Positions 62,927 through 64,000 of a stretch of DNA of 64,000 nucleotides are shown here, one piece after another. The position numbers and the translations under genes were made by a program. This DNA comes from Gibbsiella quercinecans (GTDB taxonomy: Bacteria > Pseudomonadota > Gammaproteobacteria > Enterobacterales > Enterobacteriaceae). Below the pieces are notes generated by a model. That model ran no database searches and had not been told where the DNA came from. It was given only the letters and a program-made list of their open reading frames with translations. Each line of letters begins with the position of its first letter. Position 1 is the stretch's first letter. The DNA lies in assembly GCF_002291425.1 (NCBI RefSeq), contig NZ_CP014136.1:4824925-4888924 (forward strand), given 5' to 3'.

Positions 62927-63979
62927 ATGAGCGAAAAGAAAATAGCCGTGGTAGCGGGCGCGCTGGGCGTTATCGGCCGTAATTTGGTCGAATACCTCGC
63001 CACGCAGGATGACTGGCAGGTGTTTGGCCTGTCGCGCCGTACCCCGCCTGCGGGTACGCCAGGCAACTATATCGCCGTCGATCTGCTCGATGCCGCTGCC
63101 ACCCGCGCCGGGCTTTCGCAACTGACCGGCGTAACTCATATCTTCCATGCCGCCTATCAGGCGCACGCTACGCCGCAGGCGCTGATTGACACCAACCTGG
63201 GGATGTTGCAAAACCTGGTGGAAACGGTGGCTGAATTTTCCCCGTCGTTGCAGCGGGTGGTGCTGTACGAAGGCGGCAAATACTATGGCGCACATTTGGG
63301 GGCGTTTAAAACCCCGGCGAAGGAAGATGATCCGCGGCATATGCCGCCGAATTTTTACTACGCGATGGAGGACTGGCTGTATGGCTATGCGGCGGGCCGA
63401 AGCTGGGACGCGGTGGTGTTGCGGCCCGATGTGGTCTGTGGTTTTGCCCTCGGCAATCCGATGAATTTGGCGATGGAGATCGCAGTCTATGCCACCATCA
63501 GTAAGGCGTTGGGGCTACCACTGCGTTTCCCCGGCACCGCCACCTGTTACGGCAAGCTGGCGCAGGTGACAGACGCCACGCATCTTGCGCATGGTTCGGT
63601 ATGGGCGGCCACCTCAGCCGCCGGGGGGCAGGCCTATAATCTGACCAATGGCGATATTTTCCGCTGGTATCAACTGTGGGAAGCCGTGGCACGCTGGTTT
63701 GATATGCCGCTGGCAGAGCCGTTAACGCTGCCGCTGGCGGAGTATATGGCCGACAAAGGGCCGCTTTGGCAGGCGCTGGTGGAAAAGCACAACCTGCTGC
63801 CGGTGCCTTACGAGCAGCTTGCCGCCTGGGAATTCGGCGATTTTATTTTCCGCTGTGATTGGGATGTGATCGCCAGCACCACCAAAATACGCCAGGCCGG
63901 TTTCCATGATGTGGTAGACAGCACCGAAATGTTTATACGCTTGTTCGAGGAGTTCCGCGCACGCAAGGTTATCCCTTAA
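62927..63979 (+). CDS. PRISE-like SDR (progesterone 5-beta-reductase / iridoid synthase family)
   Basis: 350 residues of the atypical extended-SDR type. The N-terminus is AVVAGALGVIGRNLVEYLA. The active-site region YEGGKYYGAHLGAFKTPAKE followed by FYYAMEDWLYGYA has the Lys and Tyr spacing of the PRISE family, which reduces enones with NADPH, in place of the classical YxxxK. Related bacterial proteins are often annotated only as NAD-dependent epimerases. TTGGAGATAACCC gives the ribosome site. It ends 21 bp before the window edge. Confidence 0.82.
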   Translation: MSEKKIAVVAGALGVIGRNLVEYLATQDDWQVFGLSRRTPPAGTPGNYIAVDLLDAAATRAGLSQLTGVTHIFHAAYQAHATPQALIDTNLGMLQNLVETVAEFSPSLQRVVLYEGGKYYGAHLGAFKTPAKEDDPRHMPPNFYYAMEDWLYGYAAGRSWDAVVLRPDVVCGFALGNPMNLAMEIAVYATISKALGLPLRFPGTATCYGKLAQVTDATHLAHGSVWAATSAAGGQAYNLTNGDIFRWYQLWEAVARWFDMPLAEPLTLPLAEYMADKGPLWQALVEKHNLLPVPYEQLAAWEFGDFIFRCDWDVIASTTKIRQAGFHDVVDSTEMFIRLFEEFRARKVIP

Positions 63980-64000
63980 GCACAACAGGCTGCGGCGGCG

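Overview
The window looks like a chromosome segment of a GC-rich member of the Enterobacterales, most like Serratia or a near relative. The evidence is a full pul/out-type type II secretion cluster, nac beside a tRNA-Asn, a urease operon in the order ureDABCEJFG, and the general codon style. This assignment is inferred from gene content only. Two tracts stand out from the GC-rich backbone. One is an AT-rich block at about 22.0-29.5 kb. The other is a decayed mobile-element zone at about 38.8-46.5 kb that ends at a tRNA-Asn gene.

Layout. 1-6.4 kb: the start of a histidinol-dehydrogenase-like gene, divergent from a LacI regulator with two palindromic operators; a dispersed inverted-repeat element; then a MmgE/PrpD enzyme with an amino-acid-type ABC transporter, divergent from a LysR regulator. 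6.7-21.9 kb: type II secretion genes gspC-gspO, a lipoprotein with a PAP2 phosphatase domain that is probably a secreted substrate, gspB and the pilotin gspS, with Pho-box-like sites between the phosphatase and gspB. 22.5-28.9 kb: an AT-rich six-gene cluster. 29.8-38.8 kb: a catabolic or uptake module (MFS, ABC transporter, dimeric-barrel protein, epimerase, cupin, IclR). 38.8-46.5 kb: an island remnant with broken integrases, IS3-type fragments, a DUF4209/HEPN-like protein with a small upstream ORF, a PilV-like fragment, a 9-bp tandem repeat and a YfjP-like GTPase. 46.5-60.2 kb: tRNA-Asn, nac, an RpiR regulator, a ureohydrolase, an ABC transporter with a second MmgE/PrpD enzyme, and urease. 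60.3-64 kb: a LysR regulator divergent from three SDR-fold genes.

The most notable system is the cluster at 22.5-28.9 kb. Its central gene encodes a protein with the architecture of SznF/StzF, the N-nitrosating enzyme of streptozotocin biosynthesis. All seven diiron ligands of the heme-oxygenase-like domain and the three cupin histidines can be placed at matching spacing. It is followed by a Rieske protein, a PRMT-like methyltransferase (the SznE role: L-arginine to N-omega-methylarginine), an MFS exporter and an ATP-grasp ligase, with every junction overlapping. Upstream lies an Ada-type O6-methylguanine repair protein that keeps the repair cysteine but has lost Cys38 and two other zinc cysteines of the sensor domain. 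The set reads as a biosynthesis, export and self-protection cassette for an N-nitroso (probably N-nitrosourea, DNA-alkylating) metabolite in an enterobacterium. The final product is unknown.

The second coherent system is nitrogen scavenging. A sigma-54 type promoter and an NtrC-like site precede nac. A Nac-type site and another sigma-54 promoter precede the RpiR gene. The genes that follow import a compound, process it with a PrpD-fold enzyme and a guanidino hydrolase, and split the released urea with urease.
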